NCBI GenBank assembly: GCA_003259005.1
Contig: QLII01000001.1
Location: 1-64,000, forward strand
Length of the DNA: 64,000 nt
Reading direction: 5' to 3'
DNA from: Spirosoma telluris
Lineage (GTDB): Bacteria > Bacteroidota > Bacteroidia > Cytophagales > Spirosomataceae
The position numbers and the translations under genes were made by a program. The notes under the pieces are model-generated. The model did no database searches. It saw nothing but the letters and a program-made list of their open reading frames with translations, and had not been told where the DNA came from. Shown piece by piece: positions 36,794 to 45,527 of the stretch. Each line of letters starts with the position of its first letter. Positions within the stretch are counted from its first letter, which is position 1.

Positions 36794-38142
36794 TGAGTAG
36801 TGATCAATTTTAGAGAAACCCTTCGATTCAGGGCTTTATTGGCCTCGGTATCATTTGGTGAAATTGGGTATTGACTACCATAGCCAACTTTGAGGCAGCG
36901 ACTTTCTGAAATACCCTGCTGGGTCAGGAAATTAGTAACAACTGCTGCGCGGAACTCAGATAGATCTTTATTCAGGCGTTCATTACCTACGTTATCGGTA
37001 TGTCCTGCAACCTGGACTTTGAGGTCCTTATGACTCTGTAAATACAGGGCTATGTGTTTTAATAACTCTTTTGAATCAGCACGGAGTTTATAACTGCTCT
37101 GTTCAAAATAAAGCATTGGTAAGCTATCCAGCCGAAAGGCAGGGGATATCATTATTTTTTTTGTAGAGGAATCAGGGTAAATTCTGGTGGTTGGGGCAAA
37201 CGTATTTTCCGATTCTTCTTTTTTCACAATCACATAATTTAACCCATTGTGAAGGTTGATAGTCTGTGTTATTAATCTACCTTGTTTTTTTATAACCAAA
37301 TCATATACTGTGGGGATTGCCTCGAAGGTGCTATACCAACCGATTTGCCCTTGAACAGGTGTTAATGAATATGTTTTACCATCGGCTGTTAGATTGCACT
37401 GTGCCCCCTGACCTGCCTGCACAGTCAGAATCGTTAGCTCACGCTGAAGCTTTATTGACTGTTTTATGGAACGGCCATCCACAGACTCAATGATTAAGTT
37501 ACCATCATATCGCTGATAACCTTCTGCCGAGGCTTCGATAGCTACAATGTCTCTTTGCTCAAAATCAAGGTCTAGTTTACCCGTTTGATCCGTATCCACG
37601 CATTTCTTAATCGTATTTTTCGTGTAGTAGAAACATATACTTGCCTTTAATGGCGTATTGCGCAGTGCATCTTTAATCACAAAATGGCTATGCTGAACCG
37701 CTTGTTGATTGGCTTTCGATGGCTCACTTGCACTGTCACCTTGGACATACTCTTTTTGTTCAGTTTGAAGATATGTATAGTCTTTTCGCTGCCAATCCAC
37801 TGCAAGAAGTGGAATAACAATGGCTATCTGTTGAGAGTCATTTATTGCCTTTAATCCCTCAAGCGATAAAAATTGTGTACGATATCCTGCTCTTTCTAAA
37901 AGTAGACCTGTTGCTTCACAAGGTACCTCTGCTGAAAACCGGCCTAAGTTAGTACTAGTACGGACTAGCTTCGAACCCGTTACCATCTTTGCTGATAAGC
38001 GAACATCTGTCAATTCATTGTGGCTGGTATAATCAATAATAATCCCTTTTATACTTAAGCATGATGCATAGTTTGCCTCCTGAGAGTAGGCTGTCAGGCA
38101 GGAAAGCGTGAACATCAGAGCTATTGCCTTAATCCGATTCAT
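36790..38142 (-). CDS. OmpA-family outer membrane/peptidoglycan-binding protein
   Basis: A protein of 450 residues with a signal peptide (AIALMFTLSCLTAYSQ). Residues 20-330 hold carboxypeptidase-like or SdrD-like beta domains without a clear name. The last 110 residues are an OmpA C-terminal domain: LYFEQSSYKLRADSKELLKH, VQVAGHTDNVGNERLNKDLS, EFRAAVVTNFLTQQGIS and GYGSQYPISPNDTEANKALN ending in NRRVSLKL. This module binds peptidoglycan. OmpA-family proteins are reported partners of one tubulin-like family, so its presence here is meaningful. It is coupled to the lipoprotein gene by a four-base overlap. Confidence 0.85.
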   Translation of the reverse strand: MNRIKAIALMFTLSCLTAYSQEANYASCLSIKGIIIDYTSHNELTDVRLSAKMVTGSKLVRTSTNLGRFSAEVPCEATGLLLERAGYRTQFLSLEGLKAINDSQQIAIVIPLLAVDWQRKDYTYLQTEQKEYVQGDSASEPSKANQQAVQHSHFVIKDALRNTPLKASICFYYTKNTIKKCVDTDQTGKLDLDFEQRDIVAIEASAEGYQRYDGNLIIESVDGRSIKQSIKLQRELTILTVQAGQGAQCNLTADGKTYSLTPVQGQIGWYSTFEAIPTVYDLVIKKQGRLITQTINLHNGLNYVIVKKEESENTFAPTTRIYPDSSTKKIMISPAFRLDSLPMLYFEQSSYKLRADSKELLKHIALYLQSHKDLKVQVAGHTDNVGNERLNKDLSEFRAAVVTNFLTQQGISESRCLKVGYGSQYPISPNDTEANKALNRRVSLKLITTQ

Positions 38143-38152
38143 CCTGTCCTGA

Positions 38153-39366
38153 TTAATTAGCTGCTACGCCAATATTGCCTAATAACAGGTTCCATTTTGT
38201 TATGTCAGTGCCATCATAGGACATTTGATAGCGTTCCAGTTTAACCCGGACTCGTTTAGGCGTTACGTCTGTATAGATTACATCACCTGGATTACCACCG
38301 TAGCCCACAAACGTTTGTTGACCCGTAATTACCCCGTAGTAATTTCCATCTGCCGCCTGGGACATTTCCTTAATGTACTGTATTTCTGACCACTCAATTT
38401 TTGTAGAGCTATAAGGGAGTAGCTTGAGCCGGGTTAAATATTCCCGAACAGGAAATCGTCTGGCACCTGGGCGGCTTTTTGAGGTTACTTCTATTGTCGC
38501 GGCTGGCATAAAAAGTTTCGCAGCCTGGGCAATTGCATTGTCTTTCTCGGTTGTAGGAAGACTTTTATTCGTTATAATATTCAGGTATGAGACAAATTCA
38601 TCTACCCTTTGCAGCGCTTTTTTACGATATAGCTGATAGTCTGCTTCACTTAAACTAAGACTATTACCTTCTTTGACTGCCTTAGTTGGAGCCGAGTTGT
38701 CGGGGGGGCTGGTCTATCTTTTTCAGAAAGTGCAGCTTCACTACTTTGCTGAGGAAGCGAATTTGTAGGCTTAGGATATGTTTGAACTGAGACCGGCGGG
38801 TTTACTGTAGCTATAGTTGACTGAGGATTAACTGTTAGACTATTTGCGTTCAATCGCTCTTTTACTTCGACCAATAAAGGGGCAACATCAATGGCATCCC
38901 GCAGCAACAGGTGGCGGCCATCCCGATATAGAATCCCGATTAATTCACCTTTTGGGATAGAGGCTGATTTGCCATCCTTAGTTGTGTAATTGACAATTGT
39001 TTGATTTTCATAGGCAATACTAGCCGGGATGACTGTTAGAGGGACTGCTTTTATAATATAGTCTCTATCATTTGTCCTAGATGGAGCTGATAAATAGCCT
39101 TGCAAGCGTTGCTCTGCCTGGGTCAGATCATCACCAAGTTCACTAATCACTAAAAAATTGCCGTTTTTTCTAAATGCAATTAAAATATTTTGACGCAGGA
39201 AAGTCAGGGTTTTGCCTTGAGCAGTAAACGTAAGTTTGCTTTCGGATAAACCTGTTATCTGGGCGTTTTCTAGTCGATTGCCATTAGCTGTATATATAAC
39301 ATCTTGGGCTAATAAGCCAGTTGTTATATAGAGCACAAGAATAATTGCAAGTAAAGCTTTTCTCAT
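38153..39366 (-). CDS. Exported protein of the tubulin-like cluster, frameshifted
   Basis: About 404 residues after repair. The signal peptide is ALLAIILVLYITTGLLAQ. The N-terminal half (DVIYTANGNRLENAQITGLS) is a beta-rich repeat, followed by a Pro/Ser-rich linker. The C-terminal 190 residues (KKALQRVDEFVSYLNIITN, KLFMPAATIEVTSKSRPGAR, KIEWSEIQYIKEMSQAADGN, ending KWNLLLGNIGVAAN) look like an NTF2/SnoaL-type fold of the sort found in Bacteroidota envelope operons. The frame breaks in the run of seven G at 38702-38708: the first frame ends in KKVIVLV, while the repaired frame gives APPDNSAPTKAVKEG. The start of the C-terminal half at an internal ATG is therefore an artefact. Confidence 0.75.
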
Positions 39367-39384
39367 GTATGGTGGGGTTGTGAT

Positions 39385-40194
39385 TTAACGAATAGTTTTA
39401 ACTAGCTCCCGGGTAGCCTCGGTAACAAAAGCTTCCAGCTCATCCTGATCTAAGTGTTGATACGGTTTTTTTTGCTTTGTTTCACCAGGCTTAAGCCAGA
39501 AACCGCTTACAAACATTCCATAAGCTCCTTTTTTAGAATACATACCTCTGCACCCATCTAAGCATGGTGTGTGGTGTAATTTATAGGACCCTACGATTTC
39601 GTTTGTTTTTACGTGTACCAGTTTAAACTCTACAGATGCTCCTCTTAGATCACGGTAGTCTTCGATGAGACGTTGTTTGCCATCTGGATCAGTATAGCAA
39701 ACATTTGTTGTATAACCCACCGAGCCATCCAGGCTAACCAGCTCAAGAATCAAATCAGTATTTGTAAAGTCTTTAATTTTAGAGTAATCGATACTGTGAT
39801 TACTATCTAATACCTGATTAAAGAGGCCTCTATCGCGAACACTAAAACCTTCTTTGAATAGCTGTTTCTCAATAGCGTTGTATAAGGCTGTTTCATCATA
39901 CTGCTGCTCAGTTTCCTGAATTTTAAGATTACTCTTGCCTTTTACCGTTTGTTTTACAACAACGGTGTTGACCATTTCAGATCTCTGATTACCAGCACTT
40001 TGAGTATTAGTTACACCGACACGTGTATTGGGGACACGTAACACTATTCGAGGAGATTTATTGACAAGCATTATTTCTGTCAATATGTCTGCGGAAGTTA
40101 ATTCGGCAGGCTTTTGAGCAAACTTGATAACGGCACGTTTGCTACAACCAATCAGAAAGAAGCCAATAATAAGAAGAAGGTACTTATGATTCAT
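39385..40194 (-). CDS. CsgG-like lipoprotein
   Basis: A protein of 269 residues. The signal peptide ends in a lipobox (LLLIIGFFLIGCSKRAVIKF), so the mature protein is a lipoprotein. The rest follows the pattern of CsgG and its relatives: AIEKQLFKEGFSVRDRGLFN, IKDFTNTDLILELVSLDGSV and ASVEFKLVHVKTNEIVGSYK, where a short-lived oligomer pore or stator domain is usual. A C-terminal tail contains CLDGC. The match is by pattern only, so I call it CsgG-like. It is the first gene of the nine-gene minus-strand cluster, and no further gene lies upstream for 527 bases. Confidence 0.65.
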   Translation of the reverse strand: MNHKYLLLIIGFFLIGCSKRAVIKFAQKPAELTSADILTEIMLVNKSPRIVLRVPNTRVGVTNTQSAGNQRSEMVNTVVVKQTVKGKSNLKIQETEQQYDETALYNAIEKQLFKEGFSVRDRGLFNQVLDSNHSIDYSKIKDFTNTDLILELVSLDGSVGYTTNVCYTDPDGKQRLIEDYRDLRGASVEFKLVHVKTNEIVGSYKLHHTPCLDGCRGMYSKKGAYGMFVSGFWLKPGETKQKKPYQHLDQDELEAFVTEATRELVKTIR

Positions 40195-40479
40195 AAAGTA
40201 GAAGTTACGTATAGATTCGTAGCTATTGGCTAAGTATCATGGGGTCAAATTAAATAATTTAAAGTATAATTACTAATATATAAATATATGTATTTGTACT
40301 GCTTATACTTATTATGTATTTAAGTATCCAAAAATTAATTAATTGCATATACTTGTAATTAAGCCATCTTAAAAGATTAATGATTTAGTAATTAATAATA
40401 TTGACAAAACAACTTAGAGCAGATCAACTTAGGAATTTAGAAGTAGCGGCATAATTAGACAATTGCCTAAACCAACGCT
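40195..40479. other. AT-rich promoter region of the tubulin-like cluster
   Basis: No gene is visible in this stretch between the CsgG-like gene and the repeat copy at 40480. It is very AT-rich, with many TTAATTA and ATATA runs, and probably contains the promoter of the minus-strand cluster. I could not place a clean TAnnTTTG box for that direction. Confidence 0.5.
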
Positions 40480-40547
40480 ACGGGTAAAACACCCTTTTTT
40501 ATACCGTCTTTTACCCGTTTCTTTTAGGCCAATGCTCTTTATGAGCA
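40480..40547. repeat. Duplicated hairpin block, copy 1
   Basis: Contains ACGGGTAAAA (40480-40489) and its perfect reverse complement TTTTACCCGT (40509-40518), followed by TTCTTTTAGGCCAATGCT. A second copy at 47312-47370 shows ACGGGA with TCCCGT in the same place, so pairing is kept by a double change. Both copies lie downstream of a DUF6965-like gene. Confidence 0.7.
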
Positions 40548-40557
40548 CCTTATAAAG

Positions 40558-40592
40558 TAAAAAAACACCGACTCAATCAGAATCGGCGTTCT
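40558..40592 (-). terminator. Terminator-like hairpin after the small gene at 40722
   Basis: AACACCGA pairs with TCGGCGTT across a short loop, and A/T runs flank both sides. It belongs to a set of related hairpins with CACCGA or GCCGAC cores in this region (for example 52290). Confidence 0.5.
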
Positions 40593-40721
40593 TAAGTGTT
40601 CACCCTCCCTAGAGTGAAGTATTGGTAGTGACCGCTATCAGTCAGGCTTTTAGCATTTACAGGTTACTTTTTGGAGAAAGTACCTTTTTGACGAGGAGTT
40701 GGAAAAAAGTAACGATTTACT

Positions 40722-40937
40722 TCACCACTTCGCCCTAACTACCTGCTGACGCTCTAAGCGTTGACGAATCATCTGTAGCCGTCGAATACTGGCTTTGTTA
40801 CCATCCTGAGCAGTGGCGATAGCCAGCTTTACACACTTGAGTAGGTTAGATGTACGTGCCCAGGGAGAAATAACAAATTCCGTTTCGGGCAGGCAGCGGC
40901 CCTCAAAATAGCTTAGTAGTTCGTTGAGTTCATTCAT
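40722..40937 (-). CDS. Small DUF6965-like protein, copy 1
   Basis: A protein of 71 residues: MNELNELLSYFEGRCLPETE, then FVISPWARTSNLLKCVKL, then GNKASIRRLQMIRQRLERQQ. It is a paralogue of the 77-residue protein at 47357: LPET.FVIS.WA, the Asn/Leu/Cys spacing and GNK.SI match. I think this is the DUF6965 family, from memory, and it has no known role. The start at 40937 matches the paralogue; a longer in-frame start adds 20 unrelated residues. It follows the ISPGD gene by 66 bases in the same direction. Confidence 0.65.
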   Translation of the reverse strand: MNELNELLSYFEGRCLPETEFVISPWARTSNLLKCVKLAIATAQDGNKASIRRLQMIRQRLERQQVVRAKW

Positions 40938-41003
40938 ACCCACTAATGTACATTTAGGCTGAATCGGTGATGTGTATAAAGCTGATTTTCTACCCAACGG
41001 TGG

Positions 41004-41198
41004 TTAGGAAAGCCCGTTTGCTAGTTTCTTGACCTGCTCAGGCGAAACATTCTTCACCTCTCCTTTCCCATCAAGCTTAACTGAAATGCGTCCCGAAGCC
41101 GTCCAGTATAACACGGTTCCTTTCTGTGTGCCCCGATAACAGCCACCAATGCGAATTTCAACGCTGACCCGATCACCGGGCGAAATGACTGGCCTCAT
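41004..41198 (-). CDS. Small beta-rich ISPGDRVSVE protein
   Basis: A 64-residue protein, MRPVISPGDRVSVEIRIGG, then GTQKGTVLYWTASGRISVKL, then GEVKNVSPEQVKKLANGL. It looks like a single SH3- or KOW-like beta barrel, often a nucleic-acid or protein binding module. A decayed copy lies at 48192-48388 with the same N-terminus (MNLVISPGDRVSVEV), which also supports the internal ATG as start. An upstream in-frame ATG would add six residues. It sits between two other small genes in the same direction. Confidence 0.65.
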   Translation of the reverse strand: MRPVISPGDRVSVEIRIGGCYRGTQKGTVLYWTASGRISVKLDGKGEVKNVSPEQVKKLANGLS

Positions 41199-41227
41199 AG
41201 GCTGAATTTTACGCATTAGCCCCTACG

Positions 41228-41261
41228 ATAAAGCCCAACTGCTTGTGAGCTGGGCTTTAAT
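41228..41261. terminator. Terminator-like hairpin between small genes
   Basis: AAAGCCCA at 41230-41237 pairs with TGGGCTTT at 41251-41258, with A and T flanks. It lies between the small genes at 41415 and 41004 on the minus strand. Confidence 0.65.
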
Positions 41262-41414
41262 TACAAACTGGAAGAAGTTAACACCCCTATGATGATTTTG
41301 CCTTTACTCTAACTGGCTATACTAAAAAAGGTTTACCAGTGGATGGTAGCCCATTAATTTACACTCTATTTCTTCCTTTAATGAAGAGCCCAACTCGTTT
41401 GTATCTAGCGTTGT

Positions 41415-41579
41415 TTATGCCTTTTTTAACTCCTTCGGACTCGTCGCTTTTCCAATTCCTGTACCCGCAAAGTCTACAAAAACAAACGTGGCGTTGGTGC
41501 TCGTCACTACCCCATTTTGAGTCGTTGGTCCACCGGAATACATTACCCGGTCCCCTTTTTTAAAGTCAGTTGATTTCAT
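41415..41579 (-). CDS. Small basic KKGDRV protein
   Basis: A 54-residue product: MKSTDFKKGDRVMYSGGPTT, then QNGVVTSTNATFVFVDFAG, then KATSPKELKKA. The pattern of a GDRV loop followed by alternating strands and SPKEL resembles the ISPGDRVSVE protein next door (GDRV at the start and SPEQVKKL at the end), so the two may be distant relatives with a shared fold. It is too short to be picked up by standard length cut-offs. The good coding pattern and the neighbours support it. Confidence 0.55.
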   Translation of the reverse strand: MKSTDFKKGDRVMYSGGPTTQNGVVTSTNATFVFVDFAGTGIGKATSPKELKKA

Positions 41580-42038
41580 CTCGTTGTATGGTTTCTTCTA
41601 TAACACGAATGTGATCGTTTTCGATTACTATTAGTATTATTGATGGATGCCAATGAAAAGCAGACGGGGTTTGATTTAGCCTCGAATGTGCTAATCCCCA
41701 CCATTTCATAGAATAATACTGGCTAATCGATTACTTACCAGGATAATAAGCCCGATGCATATTGAATGGTTTCAGTAAAGTGACTATCCAAAAAACAGCT
41801 ATACAAGCTAGGCTTAGCCCAATGGAGCTAGTATACATACGCCACATTATGCCAGAAAATAGATAAAGATAATAGGTAGAAAAAAAGAATGTTTTACAGC
41901 CTTCACTTTATACACTTCCTACACCGATGGTCTAACAAGACACTTTCTAGTTTTCTGAGAGAAGGCTCAGATAGATAGAGTATTTGCCTATTTCCCAAAT
42001 TCCTCGCACCTTCATAGTTGGATATATACATTCACACC
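41580..42038. other. Gap with a nuclease remnant
   Basis: The only recognisable content is the nuclease remnant at 41640-41711. The rest is AT-rich and holds no convincing reading frame on either strand. Confidence 0.5.
41640..41711 (+). pseudogene. NUC1-family nuclease remnant, C-terminal fragment
   Basis: A short open stretch reads LMDANEKQTGFDLASNVL, then IPTIS and stop. It matches the C-terminal SVDE.EK.TGYDLLSNVP signature of DNA/RNA non-specific endonucleases (NUC1 family), also kept in the longer remnant at 45528-45683. The catalytic half (DRGH motif) is not present. It is therefore a decayed copy. Confidence 0.55.
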
Positions 42039-42173
42039 ATGAGCTATCTGATGAGTTTACAGGAACAGGACTATTATGGCGTGCTCTACAGGGGCGGTCT
42101 TCTGCTGCCTTCACTAACAGTACTTGTTGTAGTAGTGGTAATCGTTCTGGTTGTCCGCAGGAGACGGAAATAA
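42039..42173 (+). CDS. Small single-pass membrane protein with basic tail
   Basis: A 44-residue frame: MSYLMSLQEQDYYGVLYRGG, then a strongly hydrophobic helix (LTVLVVVVVIVLVV) and a terminal RRRRK. The layout is that of a small type II or tail-anchored peptide. It precedes the 75-residue gene at 42214 by 40 bases. The alternative plus-strand frame over the same bases (41984-42202) has no such features. I regard it as probable but unproven. Confidence 0.45.
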   Translation: MSYLMSLQEQDYYGVLYRGGLLLPSLTVLVVVVVIVLVVRRRRK

Positions 42174-42213
42174 AAAAAGTCAGCCGGGAAGGGCTGGCGT
42201 AATCTTTACTCAT

Positions 42214-42441
42214 ATGGAAAGTTTAGATTTGGCTCTGGCTAAAAAAAAGCAGGAGGTAGCAGACTATATAAATTACCTAGATGGGATCATCATTGACCTA
42301 TTAAAAGCGTACCGCTTAGTTCAAGAAGATCCATATCCATCTGATGAATCAAATGCCCTCGTAAAGCCACTATCTGAAGGTGCCGCTTACTATAGCAGAT
42401 TGAAGCAGGATCAGGAGAAGTATTTCAAGACATTAAACTAA
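42214..42441 (+). CDS. Small helical protein convergent with repeat protein 1
   Basis: A 75-residue, highly charged, probably all-helical protein: MESLDLALAKKKQEVADYIN, then LDGIIIDLLKAYRLVQEDPY, ending LKQDQEKYFKTLN. No family is recognised. The ATG at 42214 starts the charged helix; a longer frame includes 21 unrelated residues. It converges on the large repeat protein gene at 42490, and a hairpin with GCCAGCC and GGCATGGC lies between them. The same geometry of a small plus-strand gene against a long minus-strand repeat gene appears at 48567 and 52496. Confidence 0.55.
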   Translation: MESLDLALAKKKQEVADYINYLDGIIIDLLKAYRLVQEDPYPSDESNALVKPLSEGAAYYSRLKQDQEKYFKTLN

Positions 42442-42489
42442 AAAGCCAGCCATCTTCTAGTTGGCATGGCTCTTTACTCACTAGCTGAA

Positions 42490-45117
42490 TTACTTTCGTT
42501 TCAGAAGCTGATGAAGTAAACCTTCCAGCTCAGCCTGTTTTTTCTTGATAGCTTGTAGTTCGTGATGCTGCTGTTGCAACTGCTGTTGCTTTTGCTGGTT
42601 GGCTTTCTGCAACTGAATACTGTAAAGGGTCAATTCTTCAATCTTCTCCAGCAGCTTAGCATCCATTTTGACCACATCTATCCCCTTCTCGACCACTTCA
42701 GCCGCACTGGGTACACCCGGCAAATGACCTGTTCGATTGATGTGTTGCTCGACTTGGGCTAAGCTCTTCAAGGCATACCCCTTCTCGAACACATAATCAC
42801 TCCAGTCTGCGGTAGTCTTTACGGCGACTTTTACCTTCTCGGTCAGAATACCTTTACTAACAAATAGATTATAACCTGAAGGAGTCTTTTCCACTCCCTG
42901 ACCGATGATAACTCCGCCCTCATTGGCATTTTGTACATAGGCTCCGGTGGCCGACCATAACTCGGCCGCTACCCTGAGCGAATTAGTGGTACTGCCCAAT
43001 AACACATTTCCTGATTCATCCACCGTGAGAAACTTGGTTACATTGGGTTGACTGACAGGTGAAGAAAACGTTAAGTTTTCTAATCGAAGGCCAGATGTAT
43101 TGGGCGTACCGGAGGTTAAGTGTAATTTGGCAGAAGGAGCCGTGTTGCCGATGCCCACATTGGCTCCTGCTCCCAGAATCAGGCTGTTGGAAGCGGTTAC
43201 TTGTGCCCCATATCCAAGGGCCGTTGCATTCTGTAAATCTGGATTGGAGGCCGATACCCCGGCTCCGGTACCGATGAAGGTGTTGCGGGTGCCAATCGTA
43301 TTTTCCAGGCCAGCGTTATAACCCAGGCTGACATTGTCGGAGGCTGTCGTTTTAAAGCCTGCGTTTAAGCCAATAAAGGTATTGCTGTTGCCACTGGCAT
43401 TGGTGAAGCCGGCCCCATTACCCACAAAGGTGTTGAAAACGCCAGTGGAGTTGGTATAGCCCGTTGAGGCTCCCATAAATAGATTGAAGTTACCATTGGT
43501 ATTGGAGAAGCCTGCCCGTTGGCCAAAGAAGACGTTGTTCTCGCCATTCACATTGCTATACCCACTATTGATTCCCACGAAGGTGTTGAACCGACCTATA
43601 GTGTTGGTATAGCCTGATCCCGCGCCGAAGAACAGGTTTTCTCTCCCGGTGGTGTTGGCCTGTCCGGCGCTGCCCCCCACAAATAGGTTAAATGCGCCAT
43701 CGGTATTATTTTTCCCTGCATTAAGACCGACAAACGTGTTATCAGTACCTGTAGTATTGCCGTAGCCCGCCAGCGACCCCACAAAAGTATTACCACTGGC
43801 CGTGTTGTTATAGCCTGCCTGATAGCCTATAAAGACATTGTTGTCTGCTGTTGCATTTGAGAAGCCTGCATGAGCCCCTACAAAGGCATTATGATTGCCC
43901 GTCATGTTACGTCCTCCTGCTTCAGAACCTACAAAGGCATTCTCGGAACCAGTAGTATTAGTATAGCCCGCAGAAGATCCAATGAAGGAATTACCATTGC
44001 CAATAGAGTTATAATAGCCGGTATTGGACCCCATAAAAACATTCGATAAGCCCATTGTATTCGAATAGCCCGCATTCATCCCCATAAAAGCATTCCCTGA
44101 GCCAGTCGTATTCCCTACGCCAGCATAGGTACCTATAAAGGCATTACCGCCTCCAGTGGTGTTACTTGTACCTGCCAGGTAACCCAGAAAGGCATTATAG
44201 GAGCCGGTTGTATTATTGTAGCCCGCCGTGCTTCCTATAAAGGTATTACTTTCTCCAGTAGTGTTAAAAGCGCCTGAACCATTACCTACAAAGGCATTCT
44301 GACTGCCGGTAGTGTTAAACGCGCCGGCATTAGCGCCGATAAAGGCATTATAGGAGCCGGTTGTATTGGTTTTGCCCGCATTATTGCCCATAAAAGCATT
44401 TAGAATACCCGTCGTGTTCGCATAGCCAGCCGTATAGCCCATAAAGGCATTATAATTACCGGTTGTATTCGAATAGCCTGCCTGATAACCCATAAAGGCA
44501 TTTTGAGTACCGGCAGTGTTGGAATAGCCCGACGCGTAGCCTACGAAGGCATTAGCTTCACCCGTTGAGTTGGTAAAGCCCGCCTGAGCACCTATAAATA
44601 AATTTTTGCTCCCCGTTGTATTGGTAAAGCCCGCATTGGAGCCCAAAAAGGCGTTAAAACTACCGGTGGTATTGGCCTGACCCGCATTGAAACCTACAAA
44701 CGCATTATCGGTGGCCGTGGTGCTGGCAACACCCGCATTGGTGCCAATGTACGCATTATACGAGCCACTTGTGTTACCCGCCCCAGCAGAGGTTCCTAGA
44801 AAAGAATTAAAGTTGCCTGTCGTATTGGAATAGCCTGCTGAGTAACCAATGAAGGTATTCATATGCCCTATCAGGTTAGCTGTCCCAGCAGAGCTGCCCA
44901 GAAAGGAATTAAAATTGCCCGCTGTGTTGGCCTGGCCCGCCTGATTGCCGATAAAGGTATTCTGAATACCGGTCATTGAATTGTTGCCCGCCGACGGGCC
45001 AACCAGCGTATTGCCAGTGGCGGGGGTTGACGAGTTGGGCGTAGTAGCCACATAATTGGTCTGAGCCAGAGCAGAACTGCTTCTGAGCAGGAGAAATAGA
45101 TAGAATAGCTTTTTCAT
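42490..45117 (-). CDS. Giant surface protein with about 35 repeats of 17 residues, copy 1
   Basis: A protein of 875 residues. The signal peptide ends in SSSALAQ. Residues 36-629 are about 35 tandem units of 17 residues with consensus NTFIGxxAGYxNTTGxx, likely a beta-helix or YadA-like head. A C-terminal module of about 245 residues follows (VGIGNTAPSAKLHLTSG, GHLPGVPSAAEVVEKGIDVV, KLLEKIEELTLYSIQLQKAN), ending in a Gln/Lys-rich coiled coil and LLKRK. There is no type IX sorting domain. The coiled coil suggests assembly into trimers or higher bundles, like phage tail fibres or trimeric adhesins. Copies lie at 48994 and 53035. The units differ enough at codon level to be old duplications. Confidence 0.8.
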   Translation of the reverse strand: MKKLFYLFLLLRSSSALAQTNYVATTPNSSTPATGNTLVGPSAGNNSMTGIQNTFIGNQAGQANTAGNFNSFLGSSAGTANLIGHMNTFIGYSAGYSNTTGNFNSFLGTSAGAGNTSGSYNAYIGTNAGVASTTATDNAFVGFNAGQANTTGSFNAFLGSNAGFTNTTGSKNLFIGAQAGFTNSTGEANAFVGYASGYSNTAGTQNAFMGYQAGYSNTTGNYNAFMGYTAGYANTTGILNAFMGNNAGKTNTTGSYNAFIGANAGAFNTTGSQNAFVGNGSGAFNTTGESNTFIGSTAGYNNTTGSYNAFLGYLAGTSNTTGGGNAFIGTYAGVGNTTGSGNAFMGMNAGYSNTMGLSNVFMGSNTGYYNSIGNGNSFIGSSAGYTNTTGSENAFVGSEAGGRNMTGNHNAFVGAHAGFSNATADNNVFIGYQAGYNNTASGNTFVGSLAGYGNTTGTDNTFVGLNAGKNNTDGAFNLFVGGSAGQANTTGRENLFFGAGSGYTNTIGRFNTFVGINSGYSNVNGENNVFFGQRAGFSNTNGNFNLFMGASTGYTNSTGVFNTFVGNGAGFTNASGNSNTFIGLNAGFKTTASDNVSLGYNAGLENTIGTRNTFIGTGAGVSASNPDLQNATALGYGAQVTASNSLILGAGANVGIGNTAPSAKLHLTSGTPNTSGLRLENLTFSSPVSQPNVTKFLTVDESGNVLLGSTTNSLRVAAELWSATGAYVQNANEGGVIIGQGVEKTPSGYNLFVSKGILTEKVKVAVKTTADWSDYVFEKGYALKSLAQVEQHINRTGHLPGVPSAAEVVEKGIDVVKMDAKLLEKIEELTLYSIQLQKANQQKQQQLQQQHHELQAIKKKQAELEGLLHQLLKRK

Positions 45118-45527
45118 GGTTTTGTGATTTAGGAAGTTTACTTAAAAGTAAAGGTGCTATTAGTGTTGACAGAAATCTTCTGATCGCTGATTAATAGGGA
45201 AGAAGGCTATAACCTGTTACTTCTGACAGTATATGCTATAGCTAGTCCTGGCTAGGTAAAAAAAATAAAGCCTATTAAATTAGAGGAACAAAACAATTGA
45301 ATCGTTACATAAACACTAAATAGTCTCAAATTTGATAGAAATAGTCCCAAATTTGATAGAAATGCAAATTATGCTGACTATTATTACGACTTGATTTTTG
45401 TGACTAATCTTAAAAATTGCCAATAGCTTATGACCTACAGTAGTTAGGCTTCTAAATTTCCCTTAATATAAAAACTGGATAAAGGCTCAGGTGCGGATTA
45501 TGACTCTCTAGCCGGGCCGCCGTTGCG
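45118..45527. other. Gap upstream of repeat protein 1
   Basis: AT-rich and without a convincing gene. It probably holds the promoter of repeat protein 1. A direct repeat near 45330 reads CAAATTTGATAGAAAT twice with a small change. A minus-strand frame at 45452-45670 is a shadow of the nuclease remnant on the plus strand. Confidence 0.5.

Noticed and set aside
40195..40479. Possible promoter boxes for the tubulin-like cluster
   Set aside because: AT-rich sequence gives many near matches to TAnnTTTG on the minus strand, but none with a good partner box.
41339..41563. Plus-strand frame of 74 residues
   Set aside because: It overlaps the small KKGDRV gene on the other strand, which has the better coding pattern.
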